Part shown: piece by piece, positions 43,802 to 51,599 of the stretch
Numbering within the stretch: position 1 is the first letter of the stretch
Layout: the number at the start of each line of letters is the position of its first letter
NCBI GenBank assembly: GCA_028278335.1
Contig: JANQEN010000021.1
Span: 1 to 58,030 of the forward strand
Direction: 5' to 3'
DNA from: Chitinivibrionales bacterium
GTDB lineage: Bacteria > Fibrobacterota > Chitinivibrionia > Chitinivibrionales > JANQEN01
DNA length: 58,030 nucleotides
Program-made: the position numbers and the translations under genes
Notes under the pieces: generated by a model
Database searches by the model: none
Seen by the model: the letters and a program-made list of their open reading frames with translations, nothing else
Told to the model about the DNA's origin: nothing

Positions 43802-45087
43802 TAGTTCGGTGTCCTTTTATCAATAATCTTAAGCTTTTTTGCACTATCCCCTCTATAGGAGTTGATTGTTGGCACATTGGACACTAAAATCGGGATAGAC
43901 ACCCGAGCTCGTGCCCGAAGGTGCGCAGCAATCGACTCAACCATTGCCGGAGGCGTTACTACATGAAGCGTAACCTGGTCTGATTGCGACTCTCCTCCAT
44001 CAATAAGGAGAGCATAGTCTTCTATACAATCCATTTCATCAAGAGCATTGGTGAGTGTCAAGGGATAGAGGGTAGTTCCCTTGAGCTTTATTTTCTGTGA
44101 CTTTCTGGTAAGAATGGGTCCTATACGATCAGAGTTCCTACCACAGGAGCATGTGCCAGGAAGTTTAAAAGTAATATCACCGGTTCTATAGCGTAACAGC
44201 GGCATTCCCTCAACACCCAGGGGTGTGCCAACCAACTCTCCCGGCGTACCATCAGGTACTGGATTGCCCTCTTCGTCAACGATTTCCGTGTAGACTAATT
44301 CGGGATGAGAATGATTTCCCCGTTGTTGTACACATTCGCAGAAAGCAACAGAAAGCTCTGTAATACCATAGGTACTAAAAACTTTGGCATCAAACATATC
44401 TGCCAATCCGCTTCCTACTGCGTTTAATTCCAATGACTCCTCTCGAATACTTTCACCAATGCAAACGAGTTTCTCCACTGAACTCTTTTGTGTGTCAAAT
44501 CCAGTCTGAGAAAGCCTCTCCCCAAGCTTCTTTAAAAATGAGGGGACCCCAACAAGTACGGTTGGCTTTAGCAACTCTAAATAGTGTTTTTGCATATCAA
44601 AATCGAGCACCCCAATACGCATGGTGTTGGCGCCCAGAGTAGTCAGTCCACGGTAGTAGGCCATGCCTGCAATAAACAATCTATCTAAACTGACAATAAT
44701 TTGCGCTCGATCCTGCGAGCTTACTCCAGCAGCATGGAAGGAGAGCGCCTCATTAAAGGCTAATCGATCTAAGTCCACCGAGGTCATATAAAAGACAACC
44801 GGCTTTCCCGTAGATCCGCTGGTAACAACCGTCTCAGAGATCTCATCCTCAGACACAGCCTTAAACTGCTCGCTTGCCTCAGCAAGGGCCTTTTTTTCAG
44901 TAAGAGGAAGCTTTGCGAAATCCTCGATGCTTGTTATATCCATTGGATTTATGTCAACAAGCACTTCCCGGTAATAGTTGGACACCTCTTTGAGGTGTTT
45001 AACATGATTACGAAGTGCTCGTAATGATCGTGCAGTAATCTCATCACGAGATAAAAATTCCCATGAAAATTCAGGTCTAAAAGCCAA
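43801..45087 (-). CDS. Phenylacetate-CoA ligase-like AMP-forming enzyme (PaaK family)
   Basis: A 428-residue adenylate-forming enzyme. Motifs are TSGSTGKPV (P-loop), STYGITELS, LLRYRTGDI and a C-terminal GRNSDRIGPILTRKSQKIKLKGTTLYP, which is the PaaK hinge and lid pattern. It activates an aryl or other carboxylic acid as a CoA thioester. The neighbours (TonB receptor upstream with an 11-base overlap, exported protein downstream) do not show a phenylacetate pathway, so the substrate is open. Archetypal paaK neighbours such as indolepyruvate oxidoreductase genes are absent. Confidence 0.85.
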   Translation of the reverse strand: MAFRPEFSWEFLSRDEITARSLRALRNHVKHLKEVSNYYREVLVDINPMDITSIEDFAKLPLTEKKALAEASEQFKAVSEDEISETVVTSGSTGKPVVFYMTSVDLDRLAFNEALSFHAAGVSSQDRAQIIVSLDRLFIAGMAYYRGLTTLGANTMRIGVLDFDMQKHYLELLKPTVLVGVPSFLKKLGERLSQTGFDTQKSSVEKLVCIGESIREESLELNAVGSGLADMFDAKVFSTYGITELSVAFCECVQQRGNHSHPELVYTEIVDEEGNPVPDGTPGELVGTPLGVEGMPLLRYRTGDITFKLPGTCSCGRNSDRIGPILTRKSQKIKLKGTTLYPLTLTNALDEMDCIEDYALLIDGGESQSDQVTLHVVTPPAMVESIAAHLRARARVSIPILVSNVPTINSYRGDSAKKLKIIDKRTPN

Positions 45088-47521
45088 TGATTATTCCTCC
45101 TGCTGGAAAAAAGGGAAATTGCATTACTTCCTTACGCTCTATAGTTTGATTCGGGTTTAATGGATCATACTCAGGATACAAAAAGGTCCAAATATTGTCC
45201 CTACTATAGAGATTCTGTAGGTCAATATAGTATATCATTTGAAGAAATCCAAATCCGAAACGCCGCTCATATCTAAGGTCCAAACGATGGTAGGGTGCAT
45301 GACGCTCTGCATTTAAGGGAGCCAAAGGATCTTGATACCATCGTTTATAAATGCGATCATCATAGCGCTGTTGCGTATAGGGTCTACCGCTTAAAAACCG
45401 CCATTTCATGGAGAACTCCATTCTATCGGCAAAGGGCATTATTGGTGAAAGCAGTTTAAACCAGAGCTTGTCATGGAACTTCCTTTTATAGGTTTCTGAT
45501 TGAATTAGCTCTTTTTTCCAACCAGCAGTAACTGTAAAGGAGTGGCGAAAATCATAATCACCATCATACCACTCTCCTTCATGACCAGGCCGCAGGTCCT
45601 TATGAATAGAGCGAGAGAAGGCGTAGGCGCCGGTCCAAAAAATTGATTCGGTCAACTTTTTTTGGGCAAAGAGCTCTATACCAAAGGAGTGAGCCTCACC
45701 GTGATCACTGATCTTGTCTGTTTCGTCAAGAGAGTCCAATGTGAGCAGGGCCGCATCAAAGAGTAGATTTTTATAATGTTTATAAAATCCCTCTCCTACT
45801 ATTTTAATTCCCAAAGGTTCAATATAGTGCTCTACACCAACAATACCGGTGAGCGCCCGCTTAGGTTTTAATGATTTGTTGGAAGGGTCAAGGCCAAGAT
45901 CAACATAGTCTGGATCCTGATATTGGAGGCCAAAGGCTGCAGTCAGGTCACTGCTTTCATTTAAGGCATAGACCATATTGATCCGCGGTGCCACAGAAAA
46001 ACTATTATTATAGGTAAAGCCATCACAGCGTAAACCAGGAACAATTCTCAGCCGGTCAAAGGCGTGTAAAATAGCCGAGACAAAACCGCCAAATTTATAG
46101 GTTGTGTCATGGACATTGGCATACTCGCCATACACCACCGGCCTATTTGTTTGTGGATCAATAACTACAACACCGTTATTGGTGGTATCAGAATAGTCTT
46201 TGAGTGTATCGGGTTTTTCTCGTTGGTCAACAAGGAATTCAGCACGCTTAACATACCCGCCGAGCTGAATTCTATTATTATTGGGAAGGTCATAGGCCAG
46301 CCGTGCCTTCAAGGTTTGCTCATCAACCCAGGAGCCCCCAAAGAAAGTGGTGTCTGCAGCACGACTTTCATTAGCTTTGGTAAATGCCAATCGGTCATAG
46401 GTGTTCCCTGTTCCGGCCAAAGTAATAAGTGAGGTAAGACGATCGGTCCAACGCGCATCCCAGCTTAATCCAGCAGCATAAATGATCCCCCCCGACTCGA
46501 TAATATCATAGTTCATGTCCTGTTGCTCTTTAAGATCCTTTATGGTGATGCTGTTTTTTCCATAGATCCCATTGGCAAAGAGTGTATGCTCGCCAATATG
46601 CTGAGTGAGTTTTGATTGGAGGCCCCAAAATTCTGGTACGGGAAGTGACGGTTCAACATTAGCAATCAAATCTAAATAGCTCTTATGTGCAGAGGCAATA
46701 AAGTTGGCACCCTTCCAAAGAGGGCCCTCAACATGGCCGCCCATGCCAGCCATACCCATATCAAGACCGCCAATGACCATAACATCGTTTCCCTCGCGAA
46801 GCTCAACATCGATCACCGAAGATGCCTTACCCCCATACTGGGCAGGCGGGGCCCCAGCATTAAAGGTGAGACCCTTGACTAAAAGAGGATTGATCAGTGA
46901 TATCACACCGCCCCCGGTTCGCTGATCAGCAAAGTGGTTGGGATTGGGAATTTCGATGTTGTCCATAATAAGCATATTTTCACCAGGTAGACCACCGCGA
47001 ACCACCACTTCATTTACATTATCACCTCCAGAGGTAACACTGGGGAGATTTTGTAGAACCCGTTGAATATCAGTGAGTGCTCCTGGAGCGCGGAGGATCT
47101 CATCGGCATTCATGATTTTAGTTGACGAGGCCATCTCCGGTGCCCGGTGAAAGGAGGTGCTATGCACTACCATCTTCTCTAAGGCATAAATCTGCGGAAC
47201 AAGTTTGATCTCAAGTCGCTTTGCACCTTTTCCTGCCACATAGATATCATTTCTTGTTTGTGGATCAAAGCCACTCTTTTTAATCACCAGATTATAGGAG
47301 GCTGGGGTGAGTGAATCTATGGCAAAAAAACCAGAGGAGTCAGAATAGACCGTATCCTTCGTTTCCCGTACTACGACTATTGCCTTTTCTAAAATCTTAT
47401 CTGTCTGGGCATCACGAATTATTCCAACAATTGATCCGGCGCAGAGATCAGCTGCAAAAACAGCCCCCAAAACAAGTATGCCTTGTATACAACTTTTATA
47501 GATACGATCAAACATATTCAT
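45077..47521 (-). CDS. TonB-dependent outer-membrane receptor
   Basis: An 814-residue receptor. After the signal peptide (about residues 1-27) comes a carboxypeptidase-regulatory-like domain (IVGIIRDAQTDKILEKAIVVV, residues 30-110). A plug follows with SSTKIMNADEILRAPGALTDIQRVLQNLP and NEVVVRGGLPGENMLIMDNIEIPNP, then the beta-barrel, which ends in FFPAGGIIIGF with a terminal Phe. The ligand is not evident. The start at 47521 is 2 bases from the radC stop and reuses the last coding bases of radC (AAAAGG) as ribosome site. It is followed by the PaaK-like gene. Confidence 0.9.
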   Translation of the reverse strand: MNMFDRIYKSCIQGILVLGAVFAADLCAGSIVGIIRDAQTDKILEKAIVVVRETKDTVYSDSSGFFAIDSLTPASYNLVIKKSGFDPQTRNDIYVAGKGAKRLEIKLVPQIYALEKMVVHSTSFHRAPEMASSTKIMNADEILRAPGALTDIQRVLQNLPSVTSGGDNVNEVVVRGGLPGENMLIMDNIEIPNPNHFADQRTGGGVISLINPLLVKGLTFNAGAPPAQYGGKASSVIDVELREGNDVMVIGGLDMGMAGMGGHVEGPLWKGANFIASAHKSYLDLIANVEPSLPVPEFWGLQSKLTQHIGEHTLFANGIYGKNSITIKDLKEQQDMNYDIIESGGIIYAAGLSWDARWTDRLTSLITLAGTGNTYDRLAFTKANESRAADTTFFGGSWVDEQTLKARLAYDLPNNNRIQLGGYVKRAEFLVDQREKPDTLKDYSDTTNNGVVVIDPQTNRPVVYGEYANVHDTTYKFGGFVSAILHAFDRLRIVPGLRCDGFTYNNSFSVAPRINMVYALNESSDLTAAFGLQYQDPDYVDLGLDPSNKSLKPKRALTGIVGVEHYIEPLGIKIVGEGFYKHYKNLLFDAALLTLDSLDETDKISDHGEAHSFGIELFAQKKLTESIFWTGAYAFSRSIHKDLRPGHEGEWYDGDYDFRHSFTVTAGWKKELIQSETYKRKFHDKLWFKLLSPIMPFADRMEFSMKWRFLSGRPYTQQRYDDRIYKRWYQDPLAPLNAERHAPYHRLDLRYERRFGFGFLQMIYYIDLQNLYSRDNIWTFLYPEYDPLNPNQTIERKEVMQFPFFPAGGIIIGF

Positions 47522-47523
47522 TC

Positions 47524-48198
47524 TTACCTTTTGGGCCAGTTACTATCATCCCGTAAACTTACAACCTTATCACGATTAATGATAATGTGATCAAGTAAGG
47601 CCATATCAAAGAGTTTACAGGCATCAAAGAGCTTTTTAGTGATCTGCCAATCCGCAGCTGAGGCATTGTTGCTACCCCCAGGATGATTGTGAGCAATGAT
47701 AATTGCATTGGCACCCTGCTTAAGGGCCTTTTCAACAATTGATCGGGGATATACTACACATTGGTTCACTGTGCCCTGTACGATCTCCTCGGTTGCTAAA
47801 ACGTGATTGCCATTGTCTAAATAAAGCACTGCAAAGAATTCATCCTTACGCATTCCAAAATGAAATCGAAGGTACTCCTCCACATCCTTTCTATGAGAAA
47901 TGATCGAACGACCAGAGTACCGCTCATGTAAACTATAGGCAATAATATGACGCATCAGACTTAAAAACCTGATACTATGGGGGCCAAGCCCATCAATTTT
48001 TTCCAAAGCCTCAGGTTCAGCATGGAGGACCGCATTAACCGATTTAAACTGTTTGATAAGTTCTTTGGCTATTGGTTTTGTATCCCGCCTTGGTATGACA
48101 AAGGTTAGGATAAGCTCAATGATCTCATAATCATGAAAACCGGAAAGTCCGGTTTTGGAAAATCTCTCATATAATCGTTGTCTATGGCCGGTTTGCAT
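47524..48198 (-). CDS. radC: RadC-family JAB-domain protein
   Basis: A 224-residue protein with the RadC N-terminal helix-hairpin-helix part (ALEKIDGLGPHS) and the C-terminal JAMM/MPN+ site HNHPGGSNNASAAD with His, Ser and Asp, plus an upstream EEIVQGT. The role of RadC is disputed; it was once linked to DNA repair. Here it heads an operon with a TonB receptor, a PaaK-like ligase, an exported protein and trmJ. The upstream region, 48199-48365, holds an A+T-rich stretch with TATAAT-like sequence at 48255-48262 facing the tRNA genes. Confidence 0.9.
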   Translation of the reverse strand: MQTGHRQRLYERFSKTGLSGFHDYEIIELILTFVIPRRDTKPIAKELIKQFKSVNAVLHAEPEALEKIDGLGPHSIRFLSLMRHIIAYSLHERYSGRSIISHRKDVEEYLRFHFGMRKDEFFAVLYLDNGNHVLATEEIVQGTVNQCVVYPRSIVEKALKQGANAIIIAHNHPGGSNNASAADWQITKKLFDACKLFDMALLDHIIINRDKVVSLRDDSNWPKR

Positions 48199-48365
48199 GA
48201 TTTTTCTTGGGGTTGATATGAATCTTCACAGTTTGATGAAAAAAATAAATTACGGTATAATTATATAGATTAGAATTATATGACATGGGCTAATGCATGA
48301 AAATATCAATAGCTATTACTTATTTAAAAGATCATAATGTATTTTTAGCTGCTTAAAATAATGAT

Positions 48366-48442
48366 CGGGGTGTAGCGCAGTCTGGTAGCGCACTTGGTTT
48401 GGGACCAAGTGGTCGCTGGTTCAAATCCAGTCACCCCGACCA
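48366..48442 (+). tRNA. tRNA-Pro(TGG)
   Basis: A 77-nucleotide cloverleaf. Acceptor arm CGGGGTG pairs with CACCCCG, discriminator A and an encoded CCA are present. The anticodon stem CTTGG/CCAAG holds loop TTTGGGA with anticodon TGG, which decodes proline. The D-arm reads GCGCAGTCTGGTAGCGC and the T-arm GCTGGTTCAAATCCAGT. A terminator-like hairpin follows at 48444. Confidence 0.97.
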
Positions 48443-48443
48443 T

Positions 48444-48482
48444 GTACCACAAACAACTCATAACATGAGTTTTTTTTGGTAC
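48444..48482 (+). terminator. Terminator hairpin after tRNA-Pro
   Basis: AACTCAT at 48455-48461, loop AAC, ATGAGTT at 48465-48471, then a run of T through 48477. The outer flanks GTACC and GGTAC also pair. This is a typical intrinsic terminator placed right after the encoded CCA of the tRNA. Confidence 0.85.
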
Positions 48483-48576
48483 AAGCTTGGTGGGTGTGAA
48501 ATTGAGGATGAGCTATGTTCACCGCCGAACGAAAGTGAGGCAGAGGCTGGAACGCTTCCAATTACGGCTGACCAGC

Positions 48577-48598
48577 CAAATCCAGTCACCCCGACCAT
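48577..48598 (+). repeat. Duplicated 3' end of tRNA-Pro
   Basis: An exact 22-base copy of 48422-48443, the last 21 nucleotides of the tRNA-Pro gene including CCA plus one base, placed 155 bases downstream after the terminator. The intervening 95 bases (48483-48576) share short motifs (GCCGAACGAAAGTGAGG) with the unit downstream of the tRNA-Arg. It recalls the tRNA-tail repeats of E. coli tyrT. Confidence 0.85.
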
Positions 48599-48653
48599 TT
48601 TATTATACAGAATTCCGTCACCTATACAACGACGGATATATTGGAAAATAACT

Positions 48654-48727
48654 GCGCTCGTAGCTCAGTTGGATAGAGCAACGGATTTCTAATCCGTAGG
48701 TCTCAGGTTCGAATCCTGACGGGCGTG
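48654..48727 (+). tRNA. tRNA-Arg(TCT)
   Basis: A 74-nucleotide cloverleaf without encoded CCA. The anticodon loop TTTCTAA between ACGGA and TCCGT gives anticodon TCT (arginine, AGA). Acceptor GCGCTCG pairs with CGGGCGT, with a G-T at the end. D-arm and T-arm (TCAGGTTCGAATCCTGA) are standard. It follows tRNA-Pro by about 210 bases. Confidence 0.95.
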
Positions 48728-48770
48728 TTAATTAAAAAGAGCTACTCAAAGAGTAGCTCTTTTTAATTAA
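48728..48770 (+). terminator. Strong terminator hairpin after tRNA-Arg
   Basis: A perfect 19-bp stem, 48728-48746 with 48752-48770, loop CAAAG, centred on AAGAGCTACT/AGTAGCTCTT and flanked by A and T runs. It would work in both directions and separates the tRNA from the repeat array. Confidence 0.93.
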
Positions 48771-48772
48771 AT

Positions 48773-49202
48773 CACTCCCTAACAGGACTCACGAGCCTTG
48801 TTCGACCACGGAGGTGCCCGAAAGCAAAGCTGAGGATAAGCACCGCAGTAGACCCGACCAAAGGGAGGGAATCCTGACGCTAGAACTTCGCTATGACAGT
48901 GATTCCCTAACAAAACCCTCGAACCTTGTTCGACCACGGAGGTGCCCGAAAGCGAAGCTGAGGATTAGCACCGGAGTAGAGGCGACTGAAAGGAGCCAAT
49001 CCTGACGATTGCTCTTATTTATTAGAGTGATTCCATAACAAAACCCAAGAGAATTGTTCGAAAACAAAGGTGCCCGAAAGCGAAGCTGAGGACAAGCACC
49101 GGAGTAGAGGCGACCAACAGGGAGCCACCACAAAAAAAAGTGAAGTAGCCTGTAATCCTGACGATTGGTCCTAACTATCAGAGTTTTTCCATAACAAAAA
49201 AC
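48773..49202 (+). repeat. Tandem 128-bp repeat array downstream of tRNA-Arg
   Basis: Three full units start at about 48773, 48901 and 49029 and a fourth partial unit at about 49183. The first two periods are 128 bases; the third unit is longer by about 26. Shared blocks are TTCCCTAACAAAACCC-like openings, GGTGCCCGAAAGCGAAGCTGAGG, CACCGGAGTAGAGGCGAC and AATCCTGACG. The last block is the tRNA-Arg T-arm sequence and recurs at 48870, 48998 and 49154. Open frames across the array are products of the repeat, not genes. Confidence 0.88.
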
Positions 49203-49345
49203 AGTACTGTTATACGGTCAAAACAAAATCATCATAAAGTTTTGTGTAAAATGCTTAGCCCTTGATTCGATTAAAGGAGGCGATTATATTATTTTTAGAA
49301 TAGAAAATTCCCGACTGGGAAAGCTTTAATGAGAGTAGGAGCAAG

Positions 49346-50293
49346 ATGAGAGCTGTCGGAATACATGTTATCGTATCATTTCTTTATATTCTCACTCTGC
49401 AATGCAGCACCAATCCAAAAAACGTTTCTTCCAAAGATAAACTCACTGCTTTTGCCGGGACCGAACCGCTCACCTACCTTGTTGAGCGTATCGGCGGGGT
49501 GCGGGTCGACGTGAAAACGTTTATACCACCAGGACAGGATCCTTACCATTTTAAACCAACATCGCAACTCCTATCAGACCTTCAAAAAGCAAAGGTTCTT
49601 TTTAAGACAGGTTTCCCTTTAGAAAATCATCATTTTACCAAGGCAATGATATTCAACGATTCAATTACCCTTGTTAACACTGGAATGGGACTACCCCCCT
49701 GTAGACTCTATTGTGGCAACCCTAATCATAACCACACAACTACTGCAGATCCTTACATCTGGCTAGGTATTCCCCAAATTGAGGGCATGGTTAAAAGCAT
49801 CGCCAAGGCGCTTACCAACATTGACCCTAAACACTCCAAGCACTACCGCTATAATCTGGAAACCTTTCTTAGGGAACTGGATGATGTTAGTTCTACCATT
49901 ACCCAATCTTTGGCGCCCTTCAAGGGTCAAAGGTTTATAGCAATTAACCCTACTACAGGCTACTTTGCCGATTCCTATGGTCTGATTGAAATAGTCATCG
50001 ATTATAGAAGTGACAAGAAGCATGAACCATTTAAGGGGAATCTTCACATTCCCAACATCCCAAAATGCAATAACAATTTCGCGCCCAATAATCTTACCAA
50101 TACTATTGAAATGGCAATAAAAGAGAACGCACGGATGATTGTTATCCAACCGGGTTCCGATACAACTGTGGCAGCGGCTATTGCTCAGGCTGTGGATGGA
50201 AAAATGGTAACCATTGACCCTCTTGTAAAGGATGTCCTACAAAACCTTAACGATATTGCTGGTAAAATTGAACAGGCATTACATGTCCGTTAA
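49346..50293 (+). CDS. ZnuA-family solute-binding lipoprotein with altered metal ligands
   Basis: A 315-residue cluster A-I binding protein. The lipobox LQC places the lipidated residue at Cys20. The first ligand motif DPYHFKPT keeps His68 and the fourth, TIDPL, keeps Asp291, but the second is DPYIWL (Tyr137 in place of His) and the third is INPTTGYFADSYG (Asn201 in place of His). The fold is therefore kept while two of the usual zinc ligands are lost. An intervening short His-rich loop (NPNHNHTT) is present at 126-132. It may bind a different metal, act as a partner, or be degenerate. TAGGAG precedes the ATG. It lies near but on the opposite strand to the zinc operon. Confidence 0.85.
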   Translation: MRAVGIHVIVSFLYILTLQCSTNPKNVSSKDKLTAFAGTEPLTYLVERIGGVRVDVKTFIPPGQDPYHFKPTSQLLSDLQKAKVLFKTGFPLENHHFTKAMIFNDSITLVNTGMGLPPCRLYCGNPNHNHTTTADPYIWLGIPQIEGMVKSIAKALTNIDPKHSKHYRYNLETFLRELDDVSSTITQSLAPFKGQRFIAINPTTGYFADSYGLIEIVIDYRSDKKHEPFKGNLHIPNIPKCNNNFAPNNLTNTIEMAIKENARMIVIQPGSDTTVAAAIAQAVDGKMVTIDPLVKDVLQNLNDIAGKIEQALHVR

Positions 50294-50320
50294 CGAGTAG
50301 CAGCAACGAAGATAGATAAA

Positions 50321-50351
50321 AAAAGAGCCATTATAGTGTAATGGCTCTTTT
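50321..50351. terminator. Bidirectional terminator between the convergent znuA-like and osmC genes
   Basis: A perfect 13-bp stem (50321-50333 with 50339-50351), loop TAGTG, with A-run on one side and T-run on the other. It lies exactly between two convergent stop codons, so it should end both transcripts. Confidence 0.93.
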
Positions 50352-50363
50352 GGGAACGATGTA

Positions 50364-50783
50364 CTAAGCCTGAAGCGTGGCTTCAACCTTGATTTCGGCA
50401 CCTTGGTACAGTCGAGAAATCGGGCAGTTTGCCTTTGACGTTGCAACCAGCTCATCAAATTTGTCCTGTGCAATCCCAGGAATCACAGCTTTTGTCTCCA
50501 AAACGATCGTAGTGATCTTTGGCCCATTGTCATCACCAAGGTTCACAGTTGCGCTTGTCTCGATGCTTGTAGGAGTAATACCTTCGTTGCTTACAAGAGC
50601 TGCCAGGAACATTGAAAAACATCCCGAGAGCGCAGCACCAACAAGCTCTTCCGGGTTTGTTCCTTCGCCCTCTTCGAATCGTGATGCAAAAGTGAAGGGT
50701 CCTTCGTAGTTGGCAAAACTCATTATACCGTTACCCTCTTTGAGTGTGCCGTTCCATTGGGATTTCGCTTTACGTGTTGCCAT
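50364..50783 (-). CDS. OsmC/Ohr-family peroxiredoxin-like protein
   Basis: A 139-residue OsmC protein with the two reactive cysteines Cys55 (SGCFSMFL) and Cys120 (ANCPISR) in the expected places. It reduces organic hydroperoxides in the cytoplasm. Length and motifs match OsmC rather than the longer Ohr-type fusions. An AGGAG site precedes the ATG. A GCCTC-TATAAT-GAGGC palindrome lies 27-42 bases upstream of the start and may be an operator. Confidence 0.92.
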   Translation of the reverse strand: MATRKAKSQWNGTLKEGNGIMSFANYEGPFTFASRFEEGEGTNPEELVGAALSGCFSMFLAALVSNEGITPTSIETSATVNLGDDNGPKITTIVLETKAVIPGIAQDKFDELVATSKANCPISRLYQGAEIKVEATLQA

Positions 50784-50809
50784 TTTTTACTCCTTTTTTG
50801 TTTATTACA

Positions 50810-50825
50810 GCCTCTATAATGAGGC
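50810..50825. promoter_or_regulatory. Palindrome upstream of osmC
   Basis: GCCTC at 50810-50814 and GAGGC at 50821-50825 surround TATAAT. The symmetric arms and position before osmC suggest a repressor site or overlapping promoter, but the repressor is unknown and the arms are short. Confidence 0.3.
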
Positions 50826-50990
50826 CCGTTCCAAATGAAAATAATACATATTTTTTCTTCTATATATACAATTTAAAAAATTAACAACTCTCTGAAAAGA
50901 GTTGTTTTGGGGGCACAAAATGTATTCCTCCTTTGTCAAAACAGGTGGCGTCAATCGATGCAATAACTAAATACAGCTCATAGTTTCCGA

Positions 50991-51407
50991 TCAAGGATCG
51001 ACATTTGTCAAGGTTGTATTGGTAAAATCAATGCGCCGATAAAAACAGTTGCGAGGGTTGCCCTTTCTGTTTTTTGTATGGCAGATACCGCCTCTGCGCG
51101 GCCGGACCTTGAAAACAAGGGAATTCTGATCACAGTTGACATAGGCTTCAATAAGGTCAAAGGTCTCTCCCGATGTCTTGCCCTTTTCCCATAGTTCGTT
51201 TCTGGATGTGCTCCAAAAAGTTGCTGTGCCCGTACGCATTGAATGACGAAGCGCTTCATCATTGACATAAGCAACCAGAATGACCTCCTTGGTGTCGGCA
51301 TTTTGAACAGCCACCGGAAGCACATCCAACTCTTTTTTTGCTATGGCACCCAGCTTTTTAAAATCAAGCACCATCTGAGCACCCTCTTCAATTTCTTTTG
51401 CAGACAA
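50991..51407 (-). CDS. hisI: Phosphoribosyl-AMP cyclohydrolase paralogue
   Basis: About 138 residues of HisI type (third step of histidine synthesis, opening the adenine ring of PR-AMP). Motifs are FWSTSRNELWEKGKTSGE, GGICHT with Cys109 and NCFYRR with Cys121; Cys92 completes the three zinc cysteines. The usual DCDxD metal motif reads NCDQN (Asn91, Asp93, Asn95), so two of three acidic residues are amides. It stands alone, away from a his operon and beside zinc genes, like HisI copies reported in zinc-starvation clusters. A TTG at 51407 or ATG at 51374 are possible starts. Confidence 0.85.
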   Translation of the reverse strand: MSAKEIEEGAQMVLDFKKLGAIAKKELDVLPVAVQNADTKEVILVAYVNDEALRHSMRTGTATFWSTSRNELWEKGKTSGETFDLIEAYVNCDQNSLVFKVRPRRGGICHTKNRKGNPRNCFYRRIDFTNTTLTNVDP

Positions 51408-51438
51408 CTGGTATTCCTTTCACCTAAGATGATTTTTT

Positions 51439-51595
51439 TTAACCCAGGTTATGCAGAAGTGCAAGATTATGATTTAGTAAGACTTGAAGGTTTTGAAGGG
51501 CATATCCACAAGGTGATATGGCCGAAAAGCCTGAAAGTCTTAATGGGCATAAGATTGTGCTTCTGCGCTGCTTCCTATTGCATACTCTGGGTTAA
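51439..51595 (+). mobile_element. Short element with terminal inverted repeats (deleted copy)
   Basis: 157 bases running from TTAACCCAG to CTGGGTTAA. The left end continues as TTATGCAGAAG and the right end, reversed, as TATGCAATAGGAAGCAGCGCAGAAG, so terminal inverted repeats of about 36 bases are recognisable after allowing a 15-base deletion between two ATGCAG copies at the left. About 100 interior bases match 57914-58026 at about 97%. It encodes no transposase, so it looks like an internally deleted, MITE-like derivative. The family is not assigned. Confidence 0.7.
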
Positions 51596-51599
51596 ATAA

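Noticed and set aside
48399..48692. 97-codon plus-strand frame across the tRNA genes
   Set aside because: It runs through tRNA-Pro, its terminator, the tail repeat and part of tRNA-Arg; a by-product of stable RNA sequence.
48814..49005. 63-codon frame with internally repeated peptide
   Set aside because: It is created by the 128-bp tandem repeat and has no ribosome site.
49319..49346. Mini frame of six codons (ATGAGAGTAGGAGCAAGATGA) before the znuA paralogue
   Set aside because: The overlap of its stop with the start ATG could be coupling, but it is too short to distinguish from chance.
51243..51599. 118-codon plus-strand frame ending in the mobile element
   Set aside because: It crosses the hisI gene antisense and the element; no start signal. 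The peptide shared with 57.9 kb comes from the element repeat.
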